Shown: positions 26,842 to 35,720, numbered from the stretch's first letter. The stretch: 64,000 nt of DNA from Streptomyces sp. NBC_00358 (GCF_036099295.1 NZ_CP107976.1:8060001-8124000); one strand, 5' to 3'. Translations and numbers: made by a program. The notes: generated by a model from the letters alone, not told the origin.

Positions 26842-27927
26842 TCAGGCCATGACCGCCGCGCGGACGCACAGCACGTCCGGCAGGTGCGAGGCGAGCTGTC
26901 GCCAGCTGTCGCCGTCGTCCGCCGACGCGTACACCTCGCCGTTGCGGTTGCCGAAGTACACGCCGGCCGGGTCGGCGTCGTCCGTGCAGAGCGCGTCGCG
27001 CAGCACCGTGCCGTAGTGGTCCTCCGCCGGCAGCCCCGCCGTCAGCGGCTCCCAGCTCCCGCCCGCGTCCTCCGTACGGAAGACACGGCACCGCCGGCCG
27101 GCCGGGACCCGGTCGGAGTCCGCGTTGATCGGGAAGACGTACGCGGTGCCGCCGCGGCGCGGATGCGCGGCCGCCGCGAATCCGAAGGTGGACGGCAGGC
27201 CCGCGCCGATGTCGGTCCACCGTCCCCCCGCGTCGTCGCTGCGGTACACGCCCCAGTGGTTCTGCAGGTAGAGCCGGTCAGGGTCGGCCGCGTCGCGCGC
27301 GACCTTGTGCACGCACTGCCCGAACTCCGGGTTCGGATCCGGCAGGAACACCGCCGAGACACCGGAGTTGGCGGGTTCCCAGCTCGCGCCGCCGTCCGCG
27401 GTCCGGAAGACCCCTGCCGTGGACACGGCGACCGTCACGGCCCGCGCGTCACGCTCGTCGGTGAGGATGGTGTGCAGGCCCTCACCGCCTCCGCCCGGGA
27501 CCCACTTCGAGCGGGTGGGGTGCTCCCACAGGGGACGGACGAGCTCGAAGGACTCGCCCCGGTCCTCCGAGCGGTACAGCGCGGCCGGTTCCGTCCCCGC
27601 GTACACCACGTCCGGTTCGGCGGCCGACGGGTGCAACTGCCACACCCGCTCCAGCGAGGCACCCGTCTCCTTGGGGAACTTGACGGCGGGCCGCGCCGGT
27701 TCGGTCCATGTCAGACCCAGATCGTCGGAGTGGAACACGGACGGGCCCCAGTGCGCGCTGTCCCCGCCGACGAGCAGCCGCGGCCGGTCGCCCCGGGTGT
27801 CGATCGCGACCGAGTAGACGGCCTGGGCGTTGAAGTAGGGATGCTCGTCGAACTCCCAGGCGCCGCCACGGCGTCGTCCGATGAAGAGACCCTTGCGGGT
27901 GCCCACGGTGAGCAGTACGTCCGACAT
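26842..27927 (-). CDS. BNR/YVTN beta-propeller protein (sialidase/photosystem-assembly-like)
   Basis: The 361-residue protein is made of propeller blades with BNR/Asp-box repeats: GPSVFHSDDLGLTWTE, ALYRSEDRGESFE, GVFRTADGGASWEPANSG, GVYRSDDAGGRWTDIG, RVFRTEDAGGSWEPL and EVYASADDGDSWRQL. It has no signal peptide and no sialidase catalytic RIP motif at the start (it begins LLTVGTRKGLFIG). It is therefore cytoplasmic, and probably a binding or assembly propeller or a glycosidase-like protein of unknown substrate. GGAGG lies 9 bases upstream of the ATG. It is monocistronic as far as can be seen. Confidence 0.9.
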   Translation of the reverse strand: MSDVLLTVGTRKGLFIGRRRGGAWEFDEHPYFNAQAVYSVAIDTRGDRPRLLVGGDSAHWGPSVFHSDDLGLTWTEPARPAVKFPKETGASLERVWQLHPSAAEPDVVYAGTEPAALYRSEDRGESFELVRPLWEHPTRSKWVPGGGGEGLHTILTDERDARAVTVAVSTAGVFRTADGGASWEPANSGVSAVFLPDPNPEFGQCVHKVARDAADPDRLYLQNHWGVYRSDDAGGRWTDIGAGLPSTFGFAAAAHPRRGGTAYVFPINADSDRVPAGRRCRVFRTEDAGGSWEPLTAGLPAEDHYGTVLRDALCTDDADPAGVYFGNRNGEVYASADDGDSWRQLASHLPDVLCVRAAVMA

Positions 27928-28211
27928 GGCCGGTCACCTCCGCGACGTCTTTGCCAGCGTTACGGGCCAGTCTGCACCCCGGCACCGACAGCCACCTCCG
28001 GACCTCGCGTCCGGGCAGCTCGGACGGGCCGCGTCGGGGGACGGCCGGGGTTCACGGAGCGGGGTCGCGGTGCCCCTCGCAGGGGTCGCGCGGCATCGCG
28101 CGGCCCGGGACGGACGAGCCGACGGGCCGGGGCTGTGAGCATCGCGCGGAGCGGACGCGTAAGGGAGGGGAGAAGTGGCGTGTCGGTGCGGTGGTGAGGA
28201 GGATGCCCTCG

Positions 28212-28790
28212 ATGGCGGCATTCCGTGGTCCGAAGGTGTGGCTGTGGCGGTGGCGGCGCAACCCGCTACGGCGGCGAAGCGATGTCCTGGAGGCCTGGAT
28301 CATGCTCGCGGCCTGGGCCCTCACGGTCCTCGGCGGTGCGGTCACGGGCCTGGTGACCATCCGGTCCGTGGAGCACGGCCTCGCCCAGCAGCGCGCCCAG
28401 TGGCATGCCGTCCCGGCCCGTCTGGCCGAGGAGGTGCCGGACACGAGGGCGACCGAGTCCGGCGGACGCTTCGTCTGGACGAAGGTCCGCTGGAGCGCGC
28501 CGGACGGGACCCCCCGCTCAGGTCAGGTGAGGGTTTACGCGGGTACCTCGGCGGACACCCCGGTCCTGGTGTGGACCGACCCCCGAGGACACCTCGTCAA
28601 CCGGCCCACCACCGTCGCGATGGCCCGGCTGCGGGCGGTTCTCGTCGGTACGTTCGCGGGCGCGGGCGCGGCGGGCGTCCCCTACATGGCAGGGCGCCGT
28701 CTCCGCGACCGCCTCGAACGGCGGCGCATGCAGCGGTGGGACGAGGAGTGGGAGCGGATCGGGCCCCTGTGGGGCCGGATGACGAGCTGA
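28212..28790 (+). CDS. Two-helix membrane protein, Rv1733c-like
   Basis: The 192-residue protein starts with a basic segment rich in tryptophan and arginine (KVWLWRWRRNPLRRRSDVLEAW). It has one membrane helix at about residues 32-54, a predicted extracytoplasmic loop of ~75 residues (HAVPARLAEEVPDT ... FVWTKVRWSAPDGTPRSGQVRVYAG), a second helix at about 138-156 and a basic C-terminal tail with WDEEWERIGPLW. The layout matches the actinobacterial Rv1733c family, abundant in Streptomyces and without known function. The ATG at 28212 has AGGAGG at proper distance. ATG 28203 is too close to the ribosome site. Confidence 0.85.
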   Translation: MAAFRGPKVWLWRWRRNPLRRRSDVLEAWIMLAAWALTVLGGAVTGLVTIRSVEHGLAQQRAQWHAVPARLAEEVPDTRATESGGRFVWTKVRWSAPDGTPRSGQVRVYAGTSADTPVLVWTDPRGHLVNRPTTVAMARLRAVLVGTFAGAGAAGVPYMAGRRLRDRLERRRMQRWDEEWERIGPLWGRMTS

Positions 28791-28980
28791 CCGAGCGCCT
28801 CGGCTCCGTCCCGCCCGGCCCACCGCTCCGCCGGCTCCGCCTCGGCCCTGGTCCACCGGCTCCGCCTGGACCCTGGCCCGGTGGCTCCGCCCCGGACCGG
28901 TCCGCCGCCCCTCCGGCACCGGTCCCCAGTCCCTGGTCCGCGCGGCCTCCGGGCCTTGGTCGGCCCGGTGCCCAGCCCCC

Positions 28981-29178
28981 GGTCCCCGGCCCCGGTCCGC
29001 ACTGTCTCTCGGCCCTGGTCCGCCCGGCCCAGACACCGGTCGGCCCGGTCCGAGACCCGATCGGCCCGGTCCCCGGCCCCGGTCCGCCCTGTCCCCCCGC
29101 CCCGGTCCGCCCGGTCCCAGGCACCGGTCGGCCCGGTCCGAGACCGGATCGGGCCTGGTCCCCGGCCCCGGTCCGCCC
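28981..29178. repeat. Tandem repeat with 87-89-bp period (about 2.3 copies)
   Basis: Unit A (28981-29067) and unit B (29068-29156) both begin GGTCCCCGGCCCCGGTCCGC and carry the block CACCGGTCGGCCCGGTCCGA followed by GACC and GATCGG. A third copy starts at 29157 and decays after ~22 bases. The ~57-base blocks 29033-29089 and 29121-29178 differ by only a handful of changes and one inserted base. Confidence 0.85.
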
Positions 29179-29204
29179 GACCCCGACCCCGGCCCGGCCC
29201 TATC

Positions 29205-29390
29205 GGCTCCCGGCTTTGGTCTGCTTGCAGGCCATCGACACCGGTACGCCCGGCCCCGGGTGCCCCGCCCGCGAGGCTCGGGCACCGGGCCGCCCGGGTC
29301 CGGCACGGGTCCGTGGCTCCCCGCTTTGGTCTGTTTGCCGGCCACCTGCACTGGTGCACCCGGTGCCCAAAGCACCCCGCCCGCGAGACT
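29205..29390. repeat. Diverged direct duplication of ~76 bp, 110 bp apart
   Basis: Copy 1 (29205-29280) and copy 2 (29315-29390) share GGCTCCC-GCTTTGGTCTG, TTGC-GGCCA, and CCCCGCCCGCGAG blocks in the same order. These are the only A/T-containing islands in the field. Copy 2 ends 20 bases from the stop codon of the HEAT gene. Confidence 0.8.
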
Positions 29391-29409
29391 CCGGCCCAGC
29401 GGGCTGGTT

Positions 29410-31476
29410 CTACGCGGCCTCCAGCGCCGTACGGCAGTCCCGCAGGAGCCGTTCGTCCTCGAGGACGTCGTGACTGCCGTGGCCTCCGGAACGGGCCCGG
29501 TGCCGCCGGGGCGAGGCCAGTTCCGTACGGACCAGGTCGTGGACGGGCACGCCCGCGCCACCCATCCGGACGAGGCACGCGGAAATGGTGCCCCGGGTGT
29601 ACGGGTTCTGCCGCCAGGCGGCGCGGAACACCGGCAGGACGGGTGCGGGATCTCCGGCGATGTCCCACAGGGCGCACGCGGCGGCCGTCCGCTCCCACAC
29701 CTCGGCGGAGTCCGTCAGGCGACGCAGTCCGGGGAGCGCGGGCGTGGCCGCGGCCCCCATGCGCCCGAGGGCCTCGGCCGCCGTCCGGGGACCGCCGCCG
29801 TCGCGCTCCGGGGCCAGCGCCCGGAGCAGCGGCGGCAGGACCGCCTCCGCGTCCCCCTCCACGGACCAGAGCGCGTCGGCCGCCACCGCCGCGCACCCGC
29901 CGGCCAGCAGCTCCCGCAGCGCCGGTACCGCCTCGTGCGCGGCTCCTCCGAACGCGCGGAGCGCCCTGGCCAGGGCCTTCACCAGGGCTTCCCGGAGCCG
30001 CAGTTCGCGCGGTGCGCCGTGCAGCAGCCGCAGTACCTCCGGCACCGCGGCGGCGTACCGCAGGGTGCCGAGCCCGGACAGCAGCGGCGCGGCCCGGCCG
30101 TACGTCTCCGGGGCGTCGAGGGGGACCTCGGCCAGCCGCTCCCGCAGCAACGGCGCCAGGGGAACCGCCGCGGGGCCCAGATACCCGGTCATGTATCCGG
30201 TTTCGTTCGGCACCAGCGGATGGCGCAGCACCTCCGCGAGTGCCGGTACCGCCCGTGCGTCCCCGGACCTGGCGAGGGCCTTCAGCGGGCGGTCCAGCGT
30301 CGCCGTGCCGCGATCGCGGGTGTCCGGGGCCGACGCCACCAGGTCGGCGAGCCGGTCGGCAGCCGGAGCCGCCAGAGTGAAGAGGAACTCCAGGACGGAC
30401 ACCGCGGCACCGCGCAACCGCTCCTCGTCCGAGGCGAGTTGCTCGCCGATCAACGCGACGGGCTCCTCGTACGCGGCACGCCATTCACGGAAGAGCCCCG
30501 CGGACATCCACACGGCGTTGCACCGGTCGGCCGTGTCCTGGCTGCTCAACTGCCCCTTGAGCAGGGCGATCCGGTCCGCGGTGCGGGCGCCCAGGGCCTT
30601 GTGCAGCGTACGGAGCAGTTGGGCGCCCTCCTCGTCCGCCGGGCGCATGCGGCGCAGACTGCCGATGAGGGTGTCGGACGACGTCCTGGTGGGTTCCGCG
30701 GACGGCCGGAACCGCCGCGACCTGGTGTGGAGAAGCGCGACGACCGTGGGCACGAGGTCGGCGGGCAGCCGGTCGGGGGCGCAGGAGGCGAGCTGTCCGA
30801 GCGCCGCGAGGCGCAGTCCCGGGTCGTGCGGGGCGGCGCACAGCGACACCAGGCGGTCCACCGCCGGGGCCGCCGAACCGGGGTGCAGCCGGGCGAACAG
30901 CCCGAGGCTCTCGACCAGTGCCGGCCTGACACCGTCGTCCGGTTCGTCCCGCAGCCGCTCCTCCAACAGGGCCAGTAAGCGCGGCGGTTCGCCGTGGAAC
31001 CGTACGAGTGCCGACGGCACGGCGCGGCGAACCTCCGGGTCACCGTCCGAGACGAGGTCCAGGAAGACCCCGGAACCGGCCTGGACCGCCAGGCGCGCCA
31101 TCCCGTGGTTGTCGTCCTCGGAGACCTCCGTGTCCCGGCAGGCTGCGGCGTCGTCCCCGTCTTCCCCGCGGTCCCCGGAGTCCCCGAGGTCGTCCCCGTC
31201 GCCGGATCCTCCGATGCTGGCGAGCAACTCCACGATGCCGCCCCGGTCGGGGAGTCCCGCCTGCCCGGCGAGCATGAAGAGGAAAGGCACGGAAGCCAGC
31301 GTCGAGTCGTACACATCGCCCTGGTGGTGCACAGCCCCGTACATACCGTCGAGCGCGGTCTCCCGCTCATGGGGGAGCGGCGAGGCGAGTCCCCGCAGCA
31401 GCTCCGGCACGTCCGCGGCGCTTCCGTAGGCATGCTCCATCGAGGCCCAGTCGACCTCGTCGATCCCCCTGAACAC
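29410..31476 (-). CDS. HEAT-repeat domain protein
   Basis: The 688-residue protein consists of repeated pairs of helices with HEAT character. Examples are MARLAVQAGSGVFLDLVSDGDPEVRRAVPSALVRF, RPALVESLGLFARLHPGSAAPAVDRLVSLCA, PALRELLAGGCAAVAADALWSVEGDAEAVLPPLLRAL and TAAEALGRMGAAATPALPGLRRLTDSAEVWERTAAACALWDIAG. Such solenoids act as protein-binding scaffolds, and the Streptomyces members are uncharacterised. An acidic, Asp-rich low-complexity insertion (GDGDDLGDSGDRGEDGDD) lies near residue 90. GTG 31476 is preferred over the start at 31527 because GGGGAGG is 5 bases upstream and the conserved N-terminus (FRGIDEVDWASMEHAYGSA) begins there. No partner gene is adjacent. Confidence 0.87.
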   Translation of the reverse strand: MFRGIDEVDWASMEHAYGSAADVPELLRGLASPLPHERETALDGMYGAVHHQGDVYDSTLASVPFLFMLAGQAGLPDRGGIVELLASIGGSGDGDDLGDSGDRGEDGDDAAACRDTEVSEDDNHGMARLAVQAGSGVFLDLVSDGDPEVRRAVPSALVRFHGEPPRLLALLEERLRDEPDDGVRPALVESLGLFARLHPGSAAPAVDRLVSLCAAPHDPGLRLAALGQLASCAPDRLPADLVPTVVALLHTRSRRFRPSAEPTRTSSDTLIGSLRRMRPADEEGAQLLRTLHKALGARTADRIALLKGQLSSQDTADRCNAVWMSAGLFREWRAAYEEPVALIGEQLASDEERLRGAAVSVLEFLFTLAAPAADRLADLVASAPDTRDRGTATLDRPLKALARSGDARAVPALAEVLRHPLVPNETGYMTGYLGPAAVPLAPLLRERLAEVPLDAPETYGRAAPLLSGLGTLRYAAAVPEVLRLLHGAPRELRLREALVKALARALRAFGGAAHEAVPALRELLAGGCAAVAADALWSVEGDAEAVLPPLLRALAPERDGGGPRTAAEALGRMGAAATPALPGLRRLTDSAEVWERTAAACALWDIAGDPAPVLPVFRAAWRQNPYTRGTISACLVRMGGAGVPVHDLVRTELASPRRHRARSGGHGSHDVLEDERLLRDCRTALEAA

Positions 31477-31780
31477 GGTGTCCTCCCCAGGAGTACGGCC
31501 ATTGATCGTGAGTGTGCACCACGGCACTGACAGTGACGCTCGTGAGGCGTCCCGTCGATGGTGTCAACCCAGCCAACTACGGCGCGGACGGCCGTTTTAC
31601 GACGGTCGGCCACGCCGATGCCCGCGAAACGGCCCGGAGGGGGAGGGGGCGGAGGGGAGAGCGGGAGGGGAGCACGAGGGAGGGAAGAGCGCGGGACGGG
31701 CCCGCCGGGCACCCTCCCGGGTGTCCGACGAGCCCGCCGGGCGACCGAACGCGTGCCCGCGACCGTCGCGTACCTCGTGT
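31477..31780. other. Intergenic region upstream of the HEAT gene
   Basis: 304 bases with no credible ORF. The HEAT promoter must be here. A TTGACA on the minus strand (about 31570-31575) is the best -35 candidate, but the sequence 17 bases downstream is a poor -10. A purine-rich GGGGGAGGGGG tract (31645-31680) is also present. Confidence 0.45.
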
Positions 31781-33649
31781 CTAGGGGCGTGGTGCGGGCG
31801 AGACGGGCTGAGCCGGCTCAGCCGGGGGCGCCGCCTGGGGCGGGACCGGGGGCCGCTGGTCCTGGTCCGCCGGACGCCGCGAGGGGAACCGGGGGAGGGC
31901 CGGAGGAGCCAGGAAGCCCTCCGCCCGGGCGGCCGCGATGCCGATCCGGGGAAGGTCCGCGCTCTTCTCGAAGAGGAGGTAGCGAGGTTCCCAGACGGGC
32001 CGGTACTTGGCGTTGGCCCGGTACAGGGATTCGAGCTGCCACCAGCGCGACAGGAACGTCAGCAGCGAGCACCACAGGCGCAGCACGGGGCCCGCGCCCA
32101 GCCGGGTGCCGCGTTCGAAGACGGACCGGAACATCGCGAAGTTCAGGGACACCCGCTCGACGCCGATCTCCTCGGCGCGCAGCAGCAGCTCGATGACCAT
32201 GAACTCCATGAGCCCGTTCTCGGAGTTCCGGTCGCGGCGCATCAGGTCCAGCGAGAGTCCCCGCTCGCCCCACGGCACGAAGCTCAGTACGGCCCGGGGC
32301 TCCCCTTCGCTGTCATGGCACTCCAGCATCATGCACCGTCCGTCGGCCGGGTCCCCCAGCCGTCCGAGCGCCATGGAGAAACCCCGTTCGGTCTCACCGT
32401 CGCGCCACTGGTCCGCCTTGTCCGTCAGGGCGGCCATCTCGGTGTCGGGGATGTCCTCGTGCCGTCGTACCCGGACCGTGTAACCGGCGCGCCGTACGCG
32501 GTTGTGCGCCTGCCGGACGCCCCGCATGGCACGTCCCTCCAGGGTGAAGTCGGACCGGTCCACGATGGCCTCGTCGCCGAGCTCCAGGGCGTCCAGACCG
32601 TGCCGGGCGTAGACGGTCCCGGCCTCCTCGCTCGCGCCCATCACCGCGGGCGTCCACGCGTGGCGCCGGGCCTCGCGCAGCCACTCCTCGATGGCGCCGG
32701 GCCAGGCCTCCGGGTCGCCGATCGGGTCGCCGGAGGCGAGGGTCACGCCGCCTCCGACGCCGTACGCGATCGCCGCCTTGCCGCTCGGGGACCAGATGAC
32801 CGCCTTGTCGCGGCGCAGCGCGAAGTAGCCGAGCGAGTCGCGTTCGCCGTGCCGGGCCAGCAGCGCGCGCAGCCGTGTCTCGTCCTCCTCGCCGAGGAGT
32901 TCGAGGCCGCGCGGGGAGCGGAAGCAGGCGTAGAGCACCAGCAGGAAGGTGGCGGCCATCAGGGCGTTGATCAGGATGTCCACCCAGCGGGGCGCGACGA
33001 CGGTGTCGAAGCGGTCGGCGAGCGGGCCGACGCTGATCCCGCGCAGCAGGGTGTACGCGATGCGGTCGCTCAGCGGCGTTCCCGTCACGCGGTTGGTGGC
33101 GCTGACGAGCAGGGTGCCGAGGGTGGCGCTGACCAGCAGACCGCCGGCGCCGACGGCCAGCGCGAGCCGGGGATTCGAGCGGTCCCCGACGGCGTGGAAC
33201 TCCTTGCGCCCCACCAGGAGCGCGGCGACGAAGAGAGCGGTGAGCAGGGCCGAGACCCAGTTGAAGACATGCCGTTGGTAGCGGTCCTGGGTCAGCGCCA
33301 CGGTGTAGAGCGCGAGGAGCGGCCCGGCCAGCAGCAGGTTGAAGATCCACGCGGCCCGTTTGCGGCGCCGCATCACCAGCGCGAGGAACAGGGCCAGCGC
33401 CGCCGAGATCAGCCCGGCGGTGGCGAGATACGGGGTGAAGAACTCGCCCCCGTTGTGCTCGTGCACCTCTTCGCGGAACGGCAGCGAGATCACGGCGACG
33501 ATGTTCAGCAGGGCGAGCAGTCGCAGGTACCAGACGGTGAGGGCGGCCGCGCGTGGCCGGATTCCGACGCCTGCTCGCCCGGCCCGAGCCACCCGGCGGG
33601 GGTTCGCGTTCCGCTGTTCCGGGATCAGCGATGACTGTTGTACGGACAC
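31781..33649 (-). CDS. DUF2156 membrane protein, MprF/phosphatidylglycerol lysyltransferase-like
   Basis: The 622-residue protein has about six or seven N-terminal membrane helices (residues 30-270) and a cytoplasmic DUF2156 (dual GNAT-like) domain of ~300 residues, recognisable from YGVGGGVTLASGDPIGDPEAWPGAIEEWLREARRHAWTPAVMGASE, FTLEGRAMRGVRQAHNRVRRAGY and VSLNFAMFRSVFERG. MprF proteins transfer an aminoacyl group from tRNA to phosphatidylglycerol, lowering surface negative charge and resisting cationic peptides. Actinobacterial members of this shorter type are not all proven. The N-terminal flippase part here is smaller than in MprF. The C-terminal tail is proline-rich. GTG start at 33649. 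Confidence 0.87.
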   Translation of the reverse strand: MSVQQSSLIPEQRNANPRRVARAGRAGVGIRPRAAALTVWYLRLLALLNIVAVISLPFREEVHEHNGGEFFTPYLATAGLISAALALFLALVMRRRKRAAWIFNLLLAGPLLALYTVALTQDRYQRHVFNWVSALLTALFVAALLVGRKEFHAVGDRSNPRLALAVGAGGLLVSATLGTLLVSATNRVTGTPLSDRIAYTLLRGISVGPLADRFDTVVAPRWVDILINALMAATFLLVLYACFRSPRGLELLGEEDETRLRALLARHGERDSLGYFALRRDKAVIWSPSGKAAIAYGVGGGVTLASGDPIGDPEAWPGAIEEWLREARRHAWTPAVMGASEEAGTVYARHGLDALELGDEAIVDRSDFTLEGRAMRGVRQAHNRVRRAGYTVRVRRHEDIPDTEMAALTDKADQWRDGETERGFSMALGRLGDPADGRCMMLECHDSEGEPRAVLSFVPWGERGLSLDLMRRDRNSENGLMEFMVIELLLRAEEIGVERVSLNFAMFRSVFERGTRLGAGPVLRLWCSLLTFLSRWWQLESLYRANAKYRPVWEPRYLLFEKSADLPRIGIAAARAEGFLAPPALPRFPSRRPADQDQRPPVPPQAAPPAEPAQPVSPAPRP

Positions 33650-34066
33650 CGTGGAACATCACCTTGGGGAGAGGCCGGGGAAAACCGGTGGGGACAGAGG
33701 CCGGAACACTACATCTTGTAAGGAAGAGTGAGGTTTTGCCAGACAAGGGCAGTGTGAAGAGGTAAGGAGGCGGTGAGAATGCGGGGTTGGCCGGCCCGCT
33801 TCCTGTCCGCCTGTCCATCCTGTCCGCGTCATGCGGACCGCCGGTCCGGTCGACGGCCGGGGGCGTGCCCGGATGAGTGCTGTCCGGAGTGTCGAGCGCC
33901 GTCGTGGACGCGGAACCGCGCCGACCGGAGGCGGCTCGGCCCTCGCGACGGCCGAGCCGGATTCTGTCAGGGGTGAGCCGGATTTCTCAACGGCGCACCG
34001 GATCCGTCAACGGCGCCCGGGGCTCGGCGGCGGCGCGGAGGATTCCTCGACAGCGCACCGGGTTCC
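33650..34066. other. 417-base gap upstream of the DUF2156 gene
   Basis: No coding frame is credible. The first ~120 bases (33660-33780) are relatively A/G-rich and probably hold the DUF2156 promoter. The last ~110 bases hold a degenerate ~20-base repeat family listed separately. Confidence 0.5.
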
Positions 34067-34080
34067 TCAACGGCGGCCCG
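33954..34080. repeat. Degenerate ~20-24-bp repeats overlapping the 3' end of a small membrane gene
   Basis: Five units with core GGATTxCTCAACGGCGCxC start near 33954, 33975, 33999, 34037 and 34059. The best copies are GAGCCGGATTTCTCAACGGC (33975) and CGGGTTCCTCAACGGCGGCC (34059). The last unit covers the stop codon of the gene at 34067-34390. They are imperfect, closely spaced and all on one strand. Confidence 0.7.
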
Positions 34081-34390
34081 AGATCCCCCGGTCGCGCCCC
34101 GCACGGCCGAAATGTTCACCCGGACGGGGCTCCCCGCTGTCACCGAGGGGGCGGTCGCGTGTGGTCGCCCACCACAGGAGGTCACCCATCGCCGCGCCCG
34201 CGAAGACCAAGGCCGTGATCACCCCGGCCATGGTCAGTCCGTCGCCGAGGTGGGGGCGTCCGTGCAGGGCGTGCAGGTCGAACCCGCACAGGTGCCACAC
34301 GCCCAGCGCGGCGATCCCGAGGCTCGGCACGAGCAGTGCCAGCACGGACGCCGGTCCGCGGGCCGTATGCCCGGCGTCACGTTCCTTCAC
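34067..34390 (-). CDS. Small membrane protein, hypothetical
   Basis: I do not recognise a named family. From GTG 34390 the product has 107 residues, with two hydrophobic helices (ASVLALLVPSLGIAALGVWHLCGF and MAGVITALVFAGAAMGDLLWWATT, about residues 13-36 and 52-75) and a charged C-terminal tail (RDRPLGDSGEPRPGEHFGRAGRDRGISGRR). The start is chosen because AGGGGGA precedes the GTG by 4 bases. An upstream in-frame start at 34504 lacks a ribosome site. Streptomyces carry many such small membrane proteins. The repeats overlapping its 3' end suggest the last residues may have been acquired with the repeat. Confidence 0.6.
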   Translation of the reverse strand: MKERDAGHTARGPASVLALLVPSLGIAALGVWHLCGFDLHALHGRPHLGDGLTMAGVITALVFAGAAMGDLLWWATTRDRPLGDSGEPRPGEHFGRAGRDRGISGRR

Positions 34391-34568
34391 GGGCTCCCCC
34401 TGACGTAAGACGCTCACCGCCGGGACCCTACGGTACGTAGGGTCATCCTGTCCCGGCAGTGCGCCAACCGTGTCCCGCCGTCTACCCCGGGGCGCGCCCG
34501 TCAAGCGGGACCGGTGACCGGGCCGGCCGTGATCCGGGCCGCTAGGGAGCGCTCGCGGCCCGGCACGC

Positions 34569-35648
34569 CTACACGGACCGGTGGTACTGCTCCGGTACGT
34601 GGACCTCGGCCCCGAGTTCGCGTGCCGCGAGCCGGGCGAAGGACGGGTTGCGCAGCAACTCGCGGCCCAGCAGTACCGCGTCGGCCTCCCCGTTGGCGAT
34701 GATCTTCTCCGCCTGTCCGGCCTCGGTGATGAGGCCGACGGCGGCGACGGCCAGTGAGGTCTCCCTCTTCACCCGTGCGGCGAAGGGGACTTGGTAGCCC
34801 GGTCCGACGGGAATGTGTACGCCCGGGGCGTTCCCGCCCGTGGAGACGTCGAGCAGGTCCACGCCGTGCTCGTGCAGTTCGGCGGCGAAGCGGACGGTGT
34901 CGTCCGCGCTCCAGCCCGCGCCCTCCAGCCAGTCGGTCGCGGAGACGCGGAAGAAGAGCGGCTTGTCGTCCGGCCAGATCTCCCTTACGGCGTCGACGAC
35001 TTCGAGGGCGAAGCGGGTGCGGTTCTCGTACGAGCCGCCGTACGCGTCGGTGCGGTGGTTGGAGTGCGGGGAGAGGAACTCGTTGATGAGGTAGCCATGG
35101 GCGCCGTGGATCTCGACGATCTCGAAGCCGGCGGCCAGGGCGCGGCGGGCCGCGTCCGCGAACTGGCCCACGATCTCCCGGATTCCGGCGACCGTGAGTT
35201 CGTCGGGAACCGGGTGTCCCTCCGCGAACGGGAGCGCGCTCGGGGCGAGCGCCCGCCAGCCGTACGCGTCCGGGCCGACGGGTGCGCCGCCCTTCCAGGG
35301 GCGGTCGGTCGAGGACTTGCGGCCGCCGTGCCCGAGTTGGACGGCCGGTACCGTGCCCTGCTCGGTGAGGAAGCGCGTGATGCGGCGGAACGCCTCGACC
35401 TGCGTGTCGTTCCAGATGCCGAGGTCGTACGGGGAGATCCGGCCCTCCGGCGAGACGGCGGTCGCCTCGACGATGACCAGTCCCGCTCCACCGGTGGCGC
35501 GGGCCGCGTAATGGGCGAAGTGCCAGTCGTGCGGTGCGCCTGTCAAGGGCCCCTCGGGTGCGGCCGAGTACTGGCACATCGGGGGCATCCACACCCGGTT
35601 GGGGATGGTGACTTCGCGCAGGACGCAGGGCTCGAAGAGCACGCTCAC
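34569..35648 (-). CDS. NADH:flavin oxidoreductase, Old Yellow Enzyme (YqjM type)
   Basis: The 359-residue FMN-dependent TIM barrel of the OYE family begins LFEPCVLREVTIPNRVWMPPMCQYSA. The substrate/FMN histidine motif is EIHGAHGYLINEFLSPHSNHRTDAYGGSYENRTRF. The FMN phosphate site is near the end (GQAEKIIANGEADAVLLGRELLRNPSF). It reduces electron-poor alkenes, quinones or nitro compounds with NAD(P)H. GTG 35648 is chosen for GGAG 6 bases upstream; the ATG at 35660 would add four residues. It is divergent from an ArsR regulator with two dyads between, suggesting induction by electrophiles. Confidence 0.93.
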   Translation of the reverse strand: MSVLFEPCVLREVTIPNRVWMPPMCQYSAAPEGPLTGAPHDWHFAHYAARATGGAGLVIVEATAVSPEGRISPYDLGIWNDTQVEAFRRITRFLTEQGTVPAVQLGHGGRKSSTDRPWKGGAPVGPDAYGWRALAPSALPFAEGHPVPDELTVAGIREIVGQFADAARRALAAGFEIVEIHGAHGYLINEFLSPHSNHRTDAYGGSYENRTRFALEVVDAVREIWPDDKPLFFRVSATDWLEGAGWSADDTVRFAAELHEHGVDLLDVSTGGNAPGVHIPVGPGYQVPFAARVKRETSLAVAAVGLITEAGQAEKIIANGEADAVLLGRELLRNPSFARLAARELGAEVHVPEQYHRSV

Positions 35649-35686
35649 GGCCGACTCCATTCGTCGCGGGACCGCTGTACGGCTCG

Positions 35687-35702
35687 TACGATAGGCATCG
35701 TA
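35687..35702. promoter_or_regulatory. Inverted repeat 1 between Old Yellow Enzyme and ArsR genes
   Basis: TACGAT (35687-35692), AGGC, ATCGTA (35697-35702): perfect 6-base arms, 39 bases upstream of the Old Yellow Enzyme start. It probably overlaps the reductase promoter and is the first of two sites sharing the TACGA half-site. Confidence 0.6.
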
Positions 35703-35720
35703 GTACGGTGAGTGTCAAAC

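Larger units (their letters stand above)
28791..29409. other. 619-base GC-rich repeat field between convergent genes
   Basis: The gap between the membrane protein and the HEAT-repeat gene is built from degenerate CGGTCC/CCGGCCCCGGTCCGCCC motifs and larger tandem units (listed separately). It is open in several frames on both strands only because it lacks A/T. No frame has coding character, a start and a ribosome site together. Composition is almost pure G/C with C-rich top strand. Strong secondary structure is expected on either transcript. Confidence 0.8.

Noticed and set aside
28981..29178. Possible CRISPR-like array
   Set aside because: The units are contiguous degenerate 87-89-base tandems without unique spacers or conserved short repeats, and no cas genes are near.
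28682..30484. 600-codon open frame on the - strand through the repeat field
   Set aside because: It stays open only because the region lacks A/T. The HEAT-repeat frame overlapping it has strong domain support, and the repeat-derived part has no sensible composition.
31478..33634. 718-codon open frame on the + strand over the DUF2156 gene
   Set aside because: Antisense to a membrane protein with clear helices and a recognisable domain. Composition is typical of shadow frames.
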